In this document: in pieces, positions 16,100-23,793 of the stretch | How positions within the stretch are numbered: position 1 is the stretch's first letter | Layout of the letters: every line of letters starts with the position of its first letter | Source of the DNA: Niallia nealsonii | GTDB lineage: Bacteria > Bacillota > Bacilli > Bacillales > Cytobacillaceae | Direction: 5' to 3' | Length of the DNA: 36,250 nucleotides | Assembly (NCBI RefSeq): GCF_002835805.1 | Contig: NZ_PISE01000067.1 | Span: 1-36,250 of the forward strand | Translations under genes and position numbers: made by a program | The notes under the pieces: model-generated | Databases searched by the model: none | Told to the model about the DNA's origin: nothing | Seen by the model: the letters and a program-made list of their open reading frames with translations, nothing else

Positions 16100-17230
16100 T
16101 TGAAAACGATAATAAAATTGATTTTCATTTGTCTTATTAGTTTTGTAGGATACCATTTCATTCAAGATAAATTAAAGACAGACTCTTTGCCGTCCACATT
16201 AGAGACGGCCGCATCTGAAGTAAATACAGACTCTTTCGCTGCCTTTTTCACAAAAATAAACATAGAATTCGAAAAAATAAAAGATCTTTTTCAAAAATCT
16301 CAAGATTTATTGCCAGATTGGCAAGTAAACGAATCTTCGGAAAAACTCGAAAAACCAGCCCTCGATGAGCCTACTAGAGAACCATTTTCTATCTATAATG
16401 TGCAAATTGGCGACCAAAAACAAGATGTAGAAAAACAGTTAGGAAAAGCAAAAAGAGCCAGCTTTAATGAATATGGAACAAAATGGTATACTTATCATCA
16501 AAATTATCAGAATTTTGTTATGATTTCCTATGATGATAGCAATAAAGTCTCTGGTTTATATACAAATCAAGATTTAATTGCCGCCAAAAACGGCATCCAA
16601 AAAGGCACAACCAAAGAAACCGTATTAAACACTTTAGGAAAACCATTAACTCAATTAGAGAAAGGATTTGTTTTTTATAAACTTCCATCTGATCGCGACT
16701 ATGAAATGTTTCAACTTGATGATCAATATATCACCGTCTTTTTTGATAAACATGAAGACAATACAGTAACAGCTATGCAAATTATTGATGAATCATTAGA
16801 AAAGAACAGAAGTGATTTTTATACAAAAAGCACAAATAATCTCAAACAAGGTTTTGAATATCAGCTATTCGATTTAACGAATGCAAGCAGGGTAAACAAT
16901 GGTCTGACTATTTTAAAATGGGATGATCGTGTAAAAGATACAGCAAGAAAACATAGTTTAGATATGGCAGAACATAATTATTTCAGCCACACGAATTTAG
17001 AAGGCCAGTCTCCATTTGACCGTATGCTTGAAATGGGCATCCGTTACACAATGGCAGGAGAAAACCTTGCATATGGACAGTACAGTAGCATTTTCGCCCA
17101 TGAAGGATTAATGAATTCACTTGGCCATAGGGAAAACATTCTTCAAAAAGATTTTCGCTATTTAGGAGTAGGAGTAGCCTTTAATACACAATCACAGCCA
17201 TACTATACAGAAAATTTCATTACAAAATAA
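16100..17230 (+). CDS. YlbC-like secreted protein with CAP-associated and CAP/SCP domains
   Basis: A 376-residue exported or membrane-anchored protein. Residues 3-20 form one hydrophobic signal/anchor helix. Residues about 95-240 match the CAP-associated N-terminal domain (IGDQKQDVEKQLGKAKRAS and the repeated IQKGTTKETVLNTLGKPL). Residues about 252-376 are the CAP domain: LTNASRVNNGLTILKWDD, HSLDMAEHNYFSHTN with its conserved His, and MAGENLAYGQ with GHRENIL. B. subtilis YlbC has the same architecture; the biochemical role of bacterial CAP proteins is not settled. TTG start with GGAGGAGG upstream. Single gene, closed by a 22-bp-stem terminator. Confidence 0.9.
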   Translation: MKTIIKLIFICLISFVGYHFIQDKLKTDSLPSTLETAASEVNTDSFAAFFTKINIEFEKIKDLFQKSQDLLPDWQVNESSEKLEKPALDEPTREPFSIYNVQIGDQKQDVEKQLGKAKRASFNEYGTKWYTYHQNYQNFVMISYDDSNKVSGLYTNQDLIAAKNGIQKGTTKETVLNTLGKPLTQLEKGFVFYKLPSDRDYEMFQLDDQYITVFFDKHEDNTVTAMQIIDESLEKNRSDFYTKSTNNLKQGFEYQLFDLTNASRVNNGLTILKWDDRVKDTARKHSLDMAEHNYFSHTNLEGQSPFDRMLEMGIRYTMAGENLAYGQYSSIFAHEGLMNSLGHRENILQKDFRYLGVGVAFNTQSQPYYTENFITK

Positions 17231-17235
17231 CAGAG

Positions 17236-17290
17236 AAAATCCCTCAAAGCTGGGCAGTTCAACAGCATCTGCCCAGCTTTGAGGGATTTT
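17236..17290. terminator. Bidirectional terminator between the CAP gene and the AEC transporter gene
   Basis: Perfect 22-bp arms (17236-17257 and 17269-17290) with an 11-nt loop and T-rich flank on each strand, placed between two convergent genes. Confidence 0.95.
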
Positions 17291-17307
17291 ATTTTTTCGC
17301 ATTTCTC

Positions 17308-18219
17308 TTACACTAGCATATTGCCAATAACCCATACTAGCAAAAAACTTAATAAAATGGATAAATTTGCTGCGGTTCCCACAAAACGCTGATTATATTT
17401 AAATTCAATGCTATATATCAAAACAGAGGAAGCCATTGGCAAAATAAGGGCAATTAAAACAGTATAACGAAACATATCTTCAACTGGCAACAGATAAAAG
17501 CTTAATATACCAAGCGCCAATCCTGTTCCATATCGCAAACCCAAAACTTTTCCAATTCCTTTCCAATAACTTTTTTCAAAAGTAAAGTTTAGATAAATTC
17601 CCAATAAAAGCAAAGACAGCGGCATATTCGCTTTTGAAACAATCGACGTAACCTGTATTACACCGCTTGGAAGGTGCAATCCGCTGATATTAATAATAAA
17701 TACTACCATATAGGTCATTAGCGGAATGGACTTGCTCATTTTGCCGAGCACATGCTTATAATCGAGCACTACCCCCTCTTTTGAATAATAGCTGCCAATC
17801 AAATAGCTGATTCCAAATGTAACGACAGCATTTCCTACATCAAACATGCCAAAGTATTTTAATCCGGTGTCGCCCCATATCCCTTCCACCAACGGAAAGG
17901 CAAAAAGGCCAATATTAAAGCCGGGAATCAGCATGCCAAGCATCCCTTTATCTCGTCTTGTTTCATTTCTAAATAAAAACAAACCTAACACAGCAACGAT
18001 AATTCCGTATAAAAATCCCAATACAACAAGCATCAGCAAAGAATGTTCGATTTTAATGTTATGAAAGGTAAAAATAATAACCGAGGGAAGTGTAATATTA
18101 AAGATAATACGGGAAATAGCTTCACCGTCTTGTTCTTTTATAATATTCCATCGTTTAAAACCATAACCAATTGCAATAATGATAATAGAATACAAAAACT
18201 GGGTATTAAATGTTTCCAT
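17308..18219 (-). CDS. AEC family transporter (auxin efflux carrier-type permease)
   Basis: A 303-residue polytopic membrane protein with about ten hydrophobic segments and the AEC-family layout, including RIIFNITLPSVIIFTFHNI in helix 2, PGFNIGLFAFPLVEGIWG in helix 4 and ANMPLSLLLLGIYLNF in the second half. Family members carry malate, malonate or other organic acids; substrate cannot be read from sequence. The ATG with TTAGGAG upstream is preferred over a longer frame. It lies downstream of the OFA-type transporter gene but is separated by that gene's terminator, so it may be transcribed partly by read-through. Confidence 0.88.
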   Translation of the reverse strand: METFNTQFLYSIIIIAIGYGFKRWNIIKEQDGEAISRIIFNITLPSVIIFTFHNIKIEHSLLMLVVLGFLYGIIVAVLGLFLFRNETRRDKGMLGMLIPGFNIGLFAFPLVEGIWGDTGLKYFGMFDVGNAVVTFGISYLIGSYYSKEGVVLDYKHVLGKMSKSIPLMTYMVVFIINISGLHLPSGVIQVTSIVSKANMPLSLLLLGIYLNFTFEKSYWKGIGKVLGLRYGTGLALGILSFYLLPVEDMFRYTVLIALILPMASSVLIYSIEFKYNQRFVGTAANLSILLSFLLVWVIGNMLV

Positions 18220-18261
18220 ACGCCTATCTCCTAACAAAGTGAAATATGTATCAATGAAACG

Positions 18262-18296
18262 AAAAAAAGTGCAGGAGGGTTCCTCCCTCCAAGCAC
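18262..18296 (-). terminator. Terminator of the purT-MFS unit
   Basis: Minus strand hairpin GTGC-GGAGGG / CCCTCC-GCAC (18269-18296) followed by TTTTTTT, directly after the MFS stop codon. Confidence 0.85.
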
Positions 18297-18297
18297 A

Positions 18298-19560
18298 TTA
18301 TATACTATTATTCTCGTTAAAATTTCGATTTGCTAATTTTATTTTATAAATATCATAGCGAATGGCTACAGAGGTCACTAGAGAAACAATAAATAACAGA
18401 GAAAATACAGTTAATGTTCCTTGATAACTTCCCGTTGTTTCTCTAACCCATGATACAAAGATGGGACCTGCAACACCTGCTGCTGACCATGCCGTAAGCA
18501 TATAACCATGGATCGCACCAAGCTGCTTTGTTCCAAACAAATCGCCAATATACGCTGGGATAGAAGCAAATCCGCCACCATAACAGGACATAATGATACA
18601 TACTATTATAGAGAATGCGATAGGTTTGTGTAAATGGGGTAAAGCAAAAAAAGCTACCATTTGAATCGCAAAAAACAATGTGTATACATTCGGTCTGCCA
18701 ATCATATCAGAAACTGATGCCCAAGCAATTCGCCCAAGCCCGTTAAAAATGCCCATAATGCCGACCAATGTAGCAGCTGATGCAATACTCATGCCAGCTA
18801 ATTCTTGCCCCATTGGCGAAGCAACTGCAAGTATGGCAATTCCGCATGTAATATTAATAAAAAACATTACCCATAGCGCCCAAAATCTTTTCGTTTTGAT
18901 TGCTTCATTTGCAGTTAATTGAGCTAAATCTTTTTTCAGCACTTTTTTGCCTTGCTGCAAAGATTGTTGAAATCCTTTTGGCATATAATCTTTTGGCGGC
19001 GCTTCTAAATATTGGGAAGATAGAAAAATAATCACAAAATACACGGCAGCCAATATATAAAAAGTAGAAGAAATACCAACAGTTCCAATTAATTTATTAA
19101 TAACTGGACTGCTTACCATCGAAGCAAAACCGAATCCCATAATCGCAAGACCTGTTGCAAGTCCTCTTCTATCTGGAAACCACTTAATTAATGTAGAAAC
19201 AGGCGTAATATAACCTACTCCTAAACCAATTCCCCCTAACATGCCATAGGAAATATACAGTAATGGCAACGATTCTATGCTTGTTGCAAAACCAGCTCCA
19301 GACATGCCAATACCAAACAAACATGCACATAATGTGCCCGAAGCTTTTGGCCCATACTTTTCCACAAAATGACCTAAAAATGCCGCAGATAACCCTAAAA
19401 ATAAAATAGCGATGCTAAATGTCCATGAAATGCTGCTTAAACTCCAGTGATACGCGGCTTCCAAAGGCTTAGTGAAAACACTCCAAGCATAAACAGAACC
19501 GATTGAAATATGAATCCCTACTGCTGATAAGGCAATTAGCCACCTGTTTTTTATATTCAT
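18298..19560 (-). CDS. MFS transporter of the oxalate/formate antiporter (OFA) family
   Basis: A 420-residue, 12-helix major facilitator. OFA hallmarks are the N-terminal IGSVYAWSVFTKPLE, the GLGVGYITPVSTLIKWFPDRRGLATG loop between helices 4 and 5, and the second-half GIFNGLGRIAWASVSDMIGR and CYGGGFASIPAYIGDLFG segments. Members transport small carboxylates; most substrates are untested. The ATG with AAGGAG upstream is chosen, 30 bases inside the longest frame. It follows purT by 49 bp with no terminator between, so the two are probably co-transcribed. A formate-related role would fit PurT, but that is inference. Confidence 0.88.
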   Translation of the reverse strand: MNIKNRWLIALSAVGIHISIGSVYAWSVFTKPLEAAYHWSLSSISWTFSIAILFLGLSAAFLGHFVEKYGPKASGTLCACLFGIGMSGAGFATSIESLPLLYISYGMLGGIGLGVGYITPVSTLIKWFPDRRGLATGLAIMGFGFASMVSSPVINKLIGTVGISSTFYILAAVYFVIIFLSSQYLEAPPKDYMPKGFQQSLQQGKKVLKKDLAQLTANEAIKTKRFWALWVMFFINITCGIAILAVASPMGQELAGMSIASAATLVGIMGIFNGLGRIAWASVSDMIGRPNVYTLFFAIQMVAFFALPHLHKPIAFSIIVCIIMSCYGGGFASIPAYIGDLFGTKQLGAIHGYMLTAWSAAGVAGPIFVSWVRETTGSYQGTLTVFSLLFIVSLVTSVAIRYDIYKIKLANRNFNENNSI

Positions 19561-19609
19561 CGTACACTCCTTGTTAGATAGATTATACATTTAATAGTAA
19601 ATAACTAGT

Positions 19610-20785
19610 TTAGTAGGTTAACGATAGTTTTGCTGCTGCTAATCTTGCATTTTCTAGTGCCTCATCTGCCGTTTCACCTGTTTGCAAAACAACTGCGATT
19701 CTTCTTCCTGGAATTGTTTTTGGCTTCCCAAAAATTCTTACCTGTGTGCCTGGAATCGCCGATACCTGTTCCATTCCAGTTAACTGATAGCTTTCACTTG
19801 TTTTGATCGCCTTTATTGTTTTTGTTGCACCAGGAGAGTACAAACGAACCGGATGGACAGACAAGCCCAAAATTGCACGTACATGCAAAGCAAATTCCGA
19901 TAAATCTTGTGTCACAAGTGTTACCATACCTGTATCATGGGGTCTTGGTGATACTTCACTAAAGAGGACGCCATTATTTGTCAAAAACAGCTCTACCCCG
20001 AATAATCCATATCCTCCAAGTGAATCTGTAATTTTTTTAGCAATCATTTCTGCCTCTTCTATTTGGCTTTCAGACATATTATGCGGCTGCCATGACTCGA
20101 TATAATCTCCATCTTTTTGGGTATGCCCAATTGGTGCACAAAAGATTGTTCCATTTACAGCACGAACGGTAAGCAGTGTAATCTCTGATTCAAAATGAAT
20201 AAACTCTTCAATGATTACTCGTGTTTTCTGCCCCCTGCCTCCTTCTACTGCTTCTTTCCATGACGCCTCTACATCTTCTATGCTGCGGCACATAGACTGG
20301 CCTTTTCCTGAAGAACTCATAATTGGTTTAATGACACATGGTGTGCCAATCTTTTTTACCGCTTGTTTTAATTCTTCTAGAGTATTGGCAAATTCATATT
20401 TTGCAGTAGAAAGCCCAAGTGTTTCACTAGCAAGTCTGCGTATGCCTTCCCGGTCCATTGTTAAATTGGTCGCCATCGCTGTTGGAATGACATTATACCC
20501 CTCTTTTTCTAACTCCAATAAAACTTCTGTTGCAATTGCTTCAATTTCCGGCACGATAAAATCCGGATTTTCTGCCATGATAATTTTTTTTAATTCTTCT
20601 GAGTTCAGCATATTAACAACATAAAAACGATGTGCCACTTGCATAGCAGGGGCATCTTCATACCGATCTACAGCAATAGTTTCCATTCCTAGTCTTTGCG
20701 CTTCTATCACAACCTCCTTGCCAAGCTCTCCAGAACCAAGAAGCAAAATTTTTTTAGCATTTTTTGTTAATGGCGCACCAATCAT
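19610..20785 (-). CDS. purT: Formate-dependent phosphoribosylglycinamide formyltransferase
   Basis: ATP-grasp enzyme that makes formyl-GAR from GAR, formate and ATP in purine synthesis, a folate-independent alternative to PurN. At 391 residues it shows the N-terminal nucleotide-binding fold KKILLLGSGELGKEVVIEAQRLG, the ATP-grasp segments CVIKPIMSSSGKGQS and VIIEEFIHFESEITLLTVR, and the metal-binding FGVELFLTNNGVLFSEVSPRPHDTGMVTL. The ATG preceded by GGGAGG is used. It has its own upstream region of about 150 bp after the pucH terminator, so it is not part of the purine-degradation operon despite sharing orientation; it leads a two-gene unit with the OFA transporter. Confidence 0.95.
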   Translation of the reverse strand: MIGAPLTKNAKKILLLGSGELGKEVVIEAQRLGMETIAVDRYEDAPAMQVAHRFYVVNMLNSEELKKIIMAENPDFIVPEIEAIATEVLLELEKEGYNVIPTAMATNLTMDREGIRRLASETLGLSTAKYEFANTLEELKQAVKKIGTPCVIKPIMSSSGKGQSMCRSIEDVEASWKEAVEGGRGQKTRVIIEEFIHFESEITLLTVRAVNGTIFCAPIGHTQKDGDYIESWQPHNMSESQIEEAEMIAKKITDSLGGYGLFGVELFLTNNGVLFSEVSPRPHDTGMVTLVTQDLSEFALHVRAILGLSVHPVRLYSPGATKTIKAIKTSESYQLTGMEQVSAIPGTQVRIFGKPKTIPGRRIAVVLQTGETADEALENARLAAAKLSLTY

Positions 20786-20935
20786 GCTAGAACCTCCCAA
20801 ATAAGTTTTATTCCCTTATTGAGCATAATAACTTACCTAAACACTTATTTACAAGAACTTTTTTAATTATTTACGAACATTTAGTAAATACACTCTTAAT
20901 ATAATTCGTATTTATTCAGTTTTCAAACGGTTGCA

Positions 20936-20970
20936 ATAAAAAAGCAGCCTGCCAATAAAAGACAGACTGC
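20936..20970 (-). terminator. Terminator of the purine degradation operon
   Basis: Minus strand 10-bp stem (GCAGTCTGTC / GGCAGGCTGC, with G-T pairs) and 7-nt loop followed by TTTTTT, about 20 bp after the allantoinase stop. Confidence 0.85.
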
Positions 20971-20989
20971 CGATTGTTTTATCATTTAT

Positions 20990-22318
20990 TTAAGAAGGCA
21001 CTACTTTTTGATCATCAAACACTAATTGTCCCTTTAAAAAAGTTTGTTTTACTTTACCTCGGTACGTTTTGCCAACATACGGACTTTGTTTGTTGCGATA
21101 GTATAAATCTTCTAATTCTAAAGTGAATGCCTCGTTTAAATCAACAAGCACTAAATCAGCATCTTTATATTCTGCGATGCTTCCTTTTTGCGCCTCTAAA
21201 CCAAATCTTTTGGCTGGATTTGTTCCCATTGTTTTCGCAATAACAGTCAAAGGCATATCTCTTTTCCAATAGCCTTCTTCCAATAAAATATTTAAAGTCG
21301 TTTGACAGCCAGATATGCCGCCCCAAGCCTCTAATAAGCTTCCTTTTTTCATCGATGTTAAAGACGGAGAATGATCAGAGCCAATTGTATCAATATTCCC
21401 ACTTATTACCGCATCCCATAAATGATCAACTTCTGCTTGTTCCCGAAGCGGCGGGGCACATTTTGCAATCGGACCTAAAACTTCCAAATCATCTACCGTT
21501 AATGATAAATAATGGGGGCAAGTTTCCACCGTCACATTAATTCCTTTCTTTTTCGCATTAATAATTGGTTCCAACACTTTTACACTGCTTATATGAACAA
21601 TATGTACACTGCATTTTGTTGCCTCTGCATAAGCCAAAATTCTTTGAACTGCTTCTACTTCTGAATAAATGGGTCTTGACTCAGAAAATGCTTTTGCACT
21701 TTGATTATTTTTATCGCTTGTGATTTTTCCTAATTGAGCTGTAATAACATCACTTTCCGCATGAACTGCCAATACCCCGCCTAATGAAGCTATTTTTTCC
21801 ATTGCTGCAAATAAAGTATGATCATCAGCAGCTTCAAAATCTTCAATGCCGCTCCCAGACATAAATGCTTTAAAACCAATAACACCACAGTTCATTAAAT
21901 CCTCTAAATCATCCATATTTCCAGGTACGACACCGCCCCACAAACGATAATCAACCAATGATTTCTCTTTGGCAATATTATTTTTTAAATCAAAAGCATC
22001 TTTATTGATGGTTGGAGGATGACTGTTTAAAGGCATATCAAAAAAAGTTGTCACTCCCCCAGCAGCTAGCGCTTTGCTGCCGGTTTCTATTCCTTCCCAG
22101 TCCCCTCTTCCCGGTTCATTAAAATGAACGTGTGAATCGATTAATCCAGGAAATATATGTAATCCTTTTGCGTCCACCATTTCTTTTCCCGCTGCATCAG
22201 AAAGATCAGCTGCAATTTTAGCAATTTTCCCCTCGATAATTGCTATATCTGCTTTGACTACTTCCTCTTCTTTTACAAGCATTCCATTTCGGATAATAAC
22301 ATCATATAATGCCACCAT
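20990..22318 (-). CDS. pucH: Allantoinase
   Basis: Hydrolyses allantoin to allantoate; called AllB or PucH. The 442-residue cyclic amidohydrolase has a complete binuclear site: His63 and His65 in DSHVHFNEPG, the bridging Lys150 in GFKAFMSGSG, His186 in AVHAES, His242 in VHISS and Asp315 in GSDHSP. The spacing and the GSG loop are those of allantoinases rather than dihydroorotases or hydantoinases. ATG start after AAGGATGGTG. Last gene of the operon, 27 bp after pucM. The next enzyme, allantoate amidohydrolase, is not in this window. Confidence 0.93.
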   Translation of the reverse strand: MVALYDVIIRNGMLVKEEEVVKADIAIIEGKIAKIAADLSDAAGKEMVDAKGLHIFPGLIDSHVHFNEPGRGDWEGIETGSKALAAGGVTTFFDMPLNSHPPTINKDAFDLKNNIAKEKSLVDYRLWGGVVPGNMDDLEDLMNCGVIGFKAFMSGSGIEDFEAADDHTLFAAMEKIASLGGVLAVHAESDVITAQLGKITSDKNNQSAKAFSESRPIYSEVEAVQRILAYAEATKCSVHIVHISSVKVLEPIINAKKKGINVTVETCPHYLSLTVDDLEVLGPIAKCAPPLREQAEVDHLWDAVISGNIDTIGSDHSPSLTSMKKGSLLEAWGGISGCQTTLNILLEEGYWKRDMPLTVIAKTMGTNPAKRFGLEAQKGSIAEYKDADLVLVDLNEAFTLELEDLYYRNKQSPYVGKTYRGKVKQTFLKGQLVFDDQKVVPS

Positions 22319-22345
22319 TATTCACCATCCTTGTTTTCTTAAAAT

Positions 22346-22699
22346 TCAGCTGCCTCGATATGTTTGATAGCCCCATGGAGAAAGAAGCAGGGGAACATGG
22401 TAATGTTCTTCCCTTTGATCAGCAAAAAAACGAATCGGTATTTTTTTGAGGAACTTTCTGTCTGCCTCTTTTGGATATAAATAATCTTCAATAAAATAAA
22501 CAAGCTCATATTCCCCTGTTTCTATTGTCTCTAAAAGAGGTGTTTCCACTCTGCCATCATCATTAGTCATTCCAGCAGAAAGAAAAATTCTGTTCTCCCC
22601 ATCTGCTGTTTGTTCCCATTTATATAATTCTACTTTTATATGCTGTGCCGGTTTCCCGTTTGCTAAATCTAACACATGTGTTGTAATTCCTTTTTTCAT
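22346..22699 (-). CDS. pucM: 5-hydroxyisourate hydrolase (transthyretin-like)
   Basis: Hydrolyses 5-hydroxyisourate, the product of uricase, to OHCU. The 117-residue protein has the N-terminal THVLDLANGKPA with the catalytic His, the HYHVPLLLSPWGYQTYRGS end carrying the second His and the diagnostic C-terminal YRGS tetrapeptide that separates these hydrolases from true transthyretins. It follows uraD by 47 bp. Its presence implies that hydroxyisourate is made in the cell, yet no uricase is encoded in the operon. Confidence 0.93.
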   Translation of the reverse strand: MKKGITTHVLDLANGKPAQHIKVELYKWEQTADGENRIFLSAGMTNDDGRVETPLLETIETGEYELVYFIEDYLYPKEADRKFLKKIPIRFFADQREEHYHVPLLLSPWGYQTYRGS

Positions 22700-22746
22700 C
22701 TTATACTCCTAATCTTGTTTTTTTATTCACTTATAATCTTATAAAC

Positions 22747-23277
22747 TTACTTTTCCTTCACAAGCTCTTCCAAACGAAACCCAACAATTTTATAAATTTC
22801 CAAAAGGGCTGTTTGAAATTCTTGTTCTTTCTGATGATCCACTCTTTGTTCCATCGCTTGATAAATGGTCTCTTTTGTATGACCTTTCACTGCTAAAATA
22901 AAAGGAAATCCAAATTTTTCTAAGTATTGTTTATTTAATAGGGAAAAACTAGCAAACTCTTCTTCTGTTAAACTATCTAATCCAGCCCCTTTTTGCTCTT
23001 TTACAGAGGATTCTGTCATTTTAATACGACTACCTAAATCTGGATGGGCATTAATTAATGCTAATTGCGCTTTTTCATCTGCCTCTTCTACTTTGTTCAC
23101 CATTGTTTGATAAAGATTTTTCAGACTTGCAAAAGGCTTAGACGAAAAAGCTTTTTCTGCCACCCAAGGAGTATCCTCAAATACCCAGCCAATTTTCTCG
23201 ATAAATTCTAGTTGTTCCATCTTATTTACTTCTGCTAATGAATACAATTGAACACTTCCATTTCTTCTAATAATCAA
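22747..23277 (-). CDS. uraD: OHCU decarboxylase, standalone
   Basis: Decarboxylates 2-oxo-4-hydroxy-4-carboxy-5-ureidoimidazoline to S-allantoin. Family motifs are INAHPDLG with the catalytic His, SVKEQKGAGLDSL and the FGFPFILAVKGHTK segment. In B. subtilis the same domain is the N-terminal half of PucL, whose C-terminal half is uricase; here the frame stops just where the uricase part would begin, after FRLEELVKEK. The TTG start abuts the pucE stop codon, suggesting translational coupling; a second TTG at 23247, also with a GGAAG-like site, would give 166 residues and is equally possible. Confidence 0.9.
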   Translation of the reverse strand: MIIRRNGSVQLYSLAEVNKMEQLEFIEKIGWVFEDTPWVAEKAFSSKPFASLKNLYQTMVNKVEEADEKAQLALINAHPDLGSRIKMTESSVKEQKGAGLDSLTEEEFASFSLLNKQYLEKFGFPFILAVKGHTKETIYQAMEQRVDHQKEQEFQTALLEIYKIVGFRLEELVKEK

Positions 23278-23760
23278 TTAAATTCCCTTTTCTTCTAATA
23301 AATCAATGGCACGAAGTATCCCTTCGTAGCCAGTACATCGGCATAAATTTCCAGATAACGCTTGAAGTACTTCCTCCCTGGAGGGCTTATGTTTTTCTGC
23401 TACTAATGTTTTTAACGCCATAATCATTCCTGGTGTGCAATAGCCGCATTGCAAGGCACCCCCTTCTAAAAAAGCCTCTTGAATCGGATGCAGCGTATCC
23501 CTGGAAACACTTTCTATCGTTTGGATTTCTGCTCCCTCTATCTGATAAGCCATAACCAAACAGCTATTGACCAACTTTCCGTTCATAATAACAGAACAAG
23601 CCCCACATCTACCGACTTCACAGGAAACTTTTGTCCCTGTCAAGTCCAATTCGTTTCTTAAGATATCAACAAGCCTATAGGTTTGCGGCACATCCAATTC
23701 TTTATTGGCACCATTTATTTTTACATGTATCATATGTGAGGTTATTTTATTTTCCATCAT
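23278..23760 (-). CDS. pucE: Xanthine dehydrogenase iron-sulfur subunit
   Basis: The 160-residue electron-transfer subunit with two 2Fe-2S clusters. The plant-ferredoxin-like cluster uses Cys47, 52, 55 and 67, and the second cluster Cys105, 108, 140 and 142 (CGYC and CRC). Electrons pass from the molybdenum subunit PucD through this protein to the FAD subunit PucC. The gene sits directly after pucD (33 bp) and is immediately followed by uraD. Confidence 0.95.
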   Translation of the reverse strand: MMENKITSHMIHVKINGANKELDVPQTYRLVDILRNELDLTGTKVSCEVGRCGACSVIMNGKLVNSCLVMAYQIEGAEIQTIESVSRDTLHPIQEAFLEGGALQCGYCTPGMIMALKTLVAEKHKPSREEVLQALSGNLCRCTGYEGILRAIDLLEEKGI

Positions 23761-23793
23761 TTCCCTCCATTCTGTTTTTGCTGAAAAAACTAT

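Noticed and set aside
20870-20912. Inverted CGAA / TTCG pair upstream of purT as PurR boxes
   Set aside because: The two cores are 27 bp apart, more than the roughly 24-25 bp I would expect from the B. subtilis arrangement, and the second box is weak. Recorded only as a possibility.
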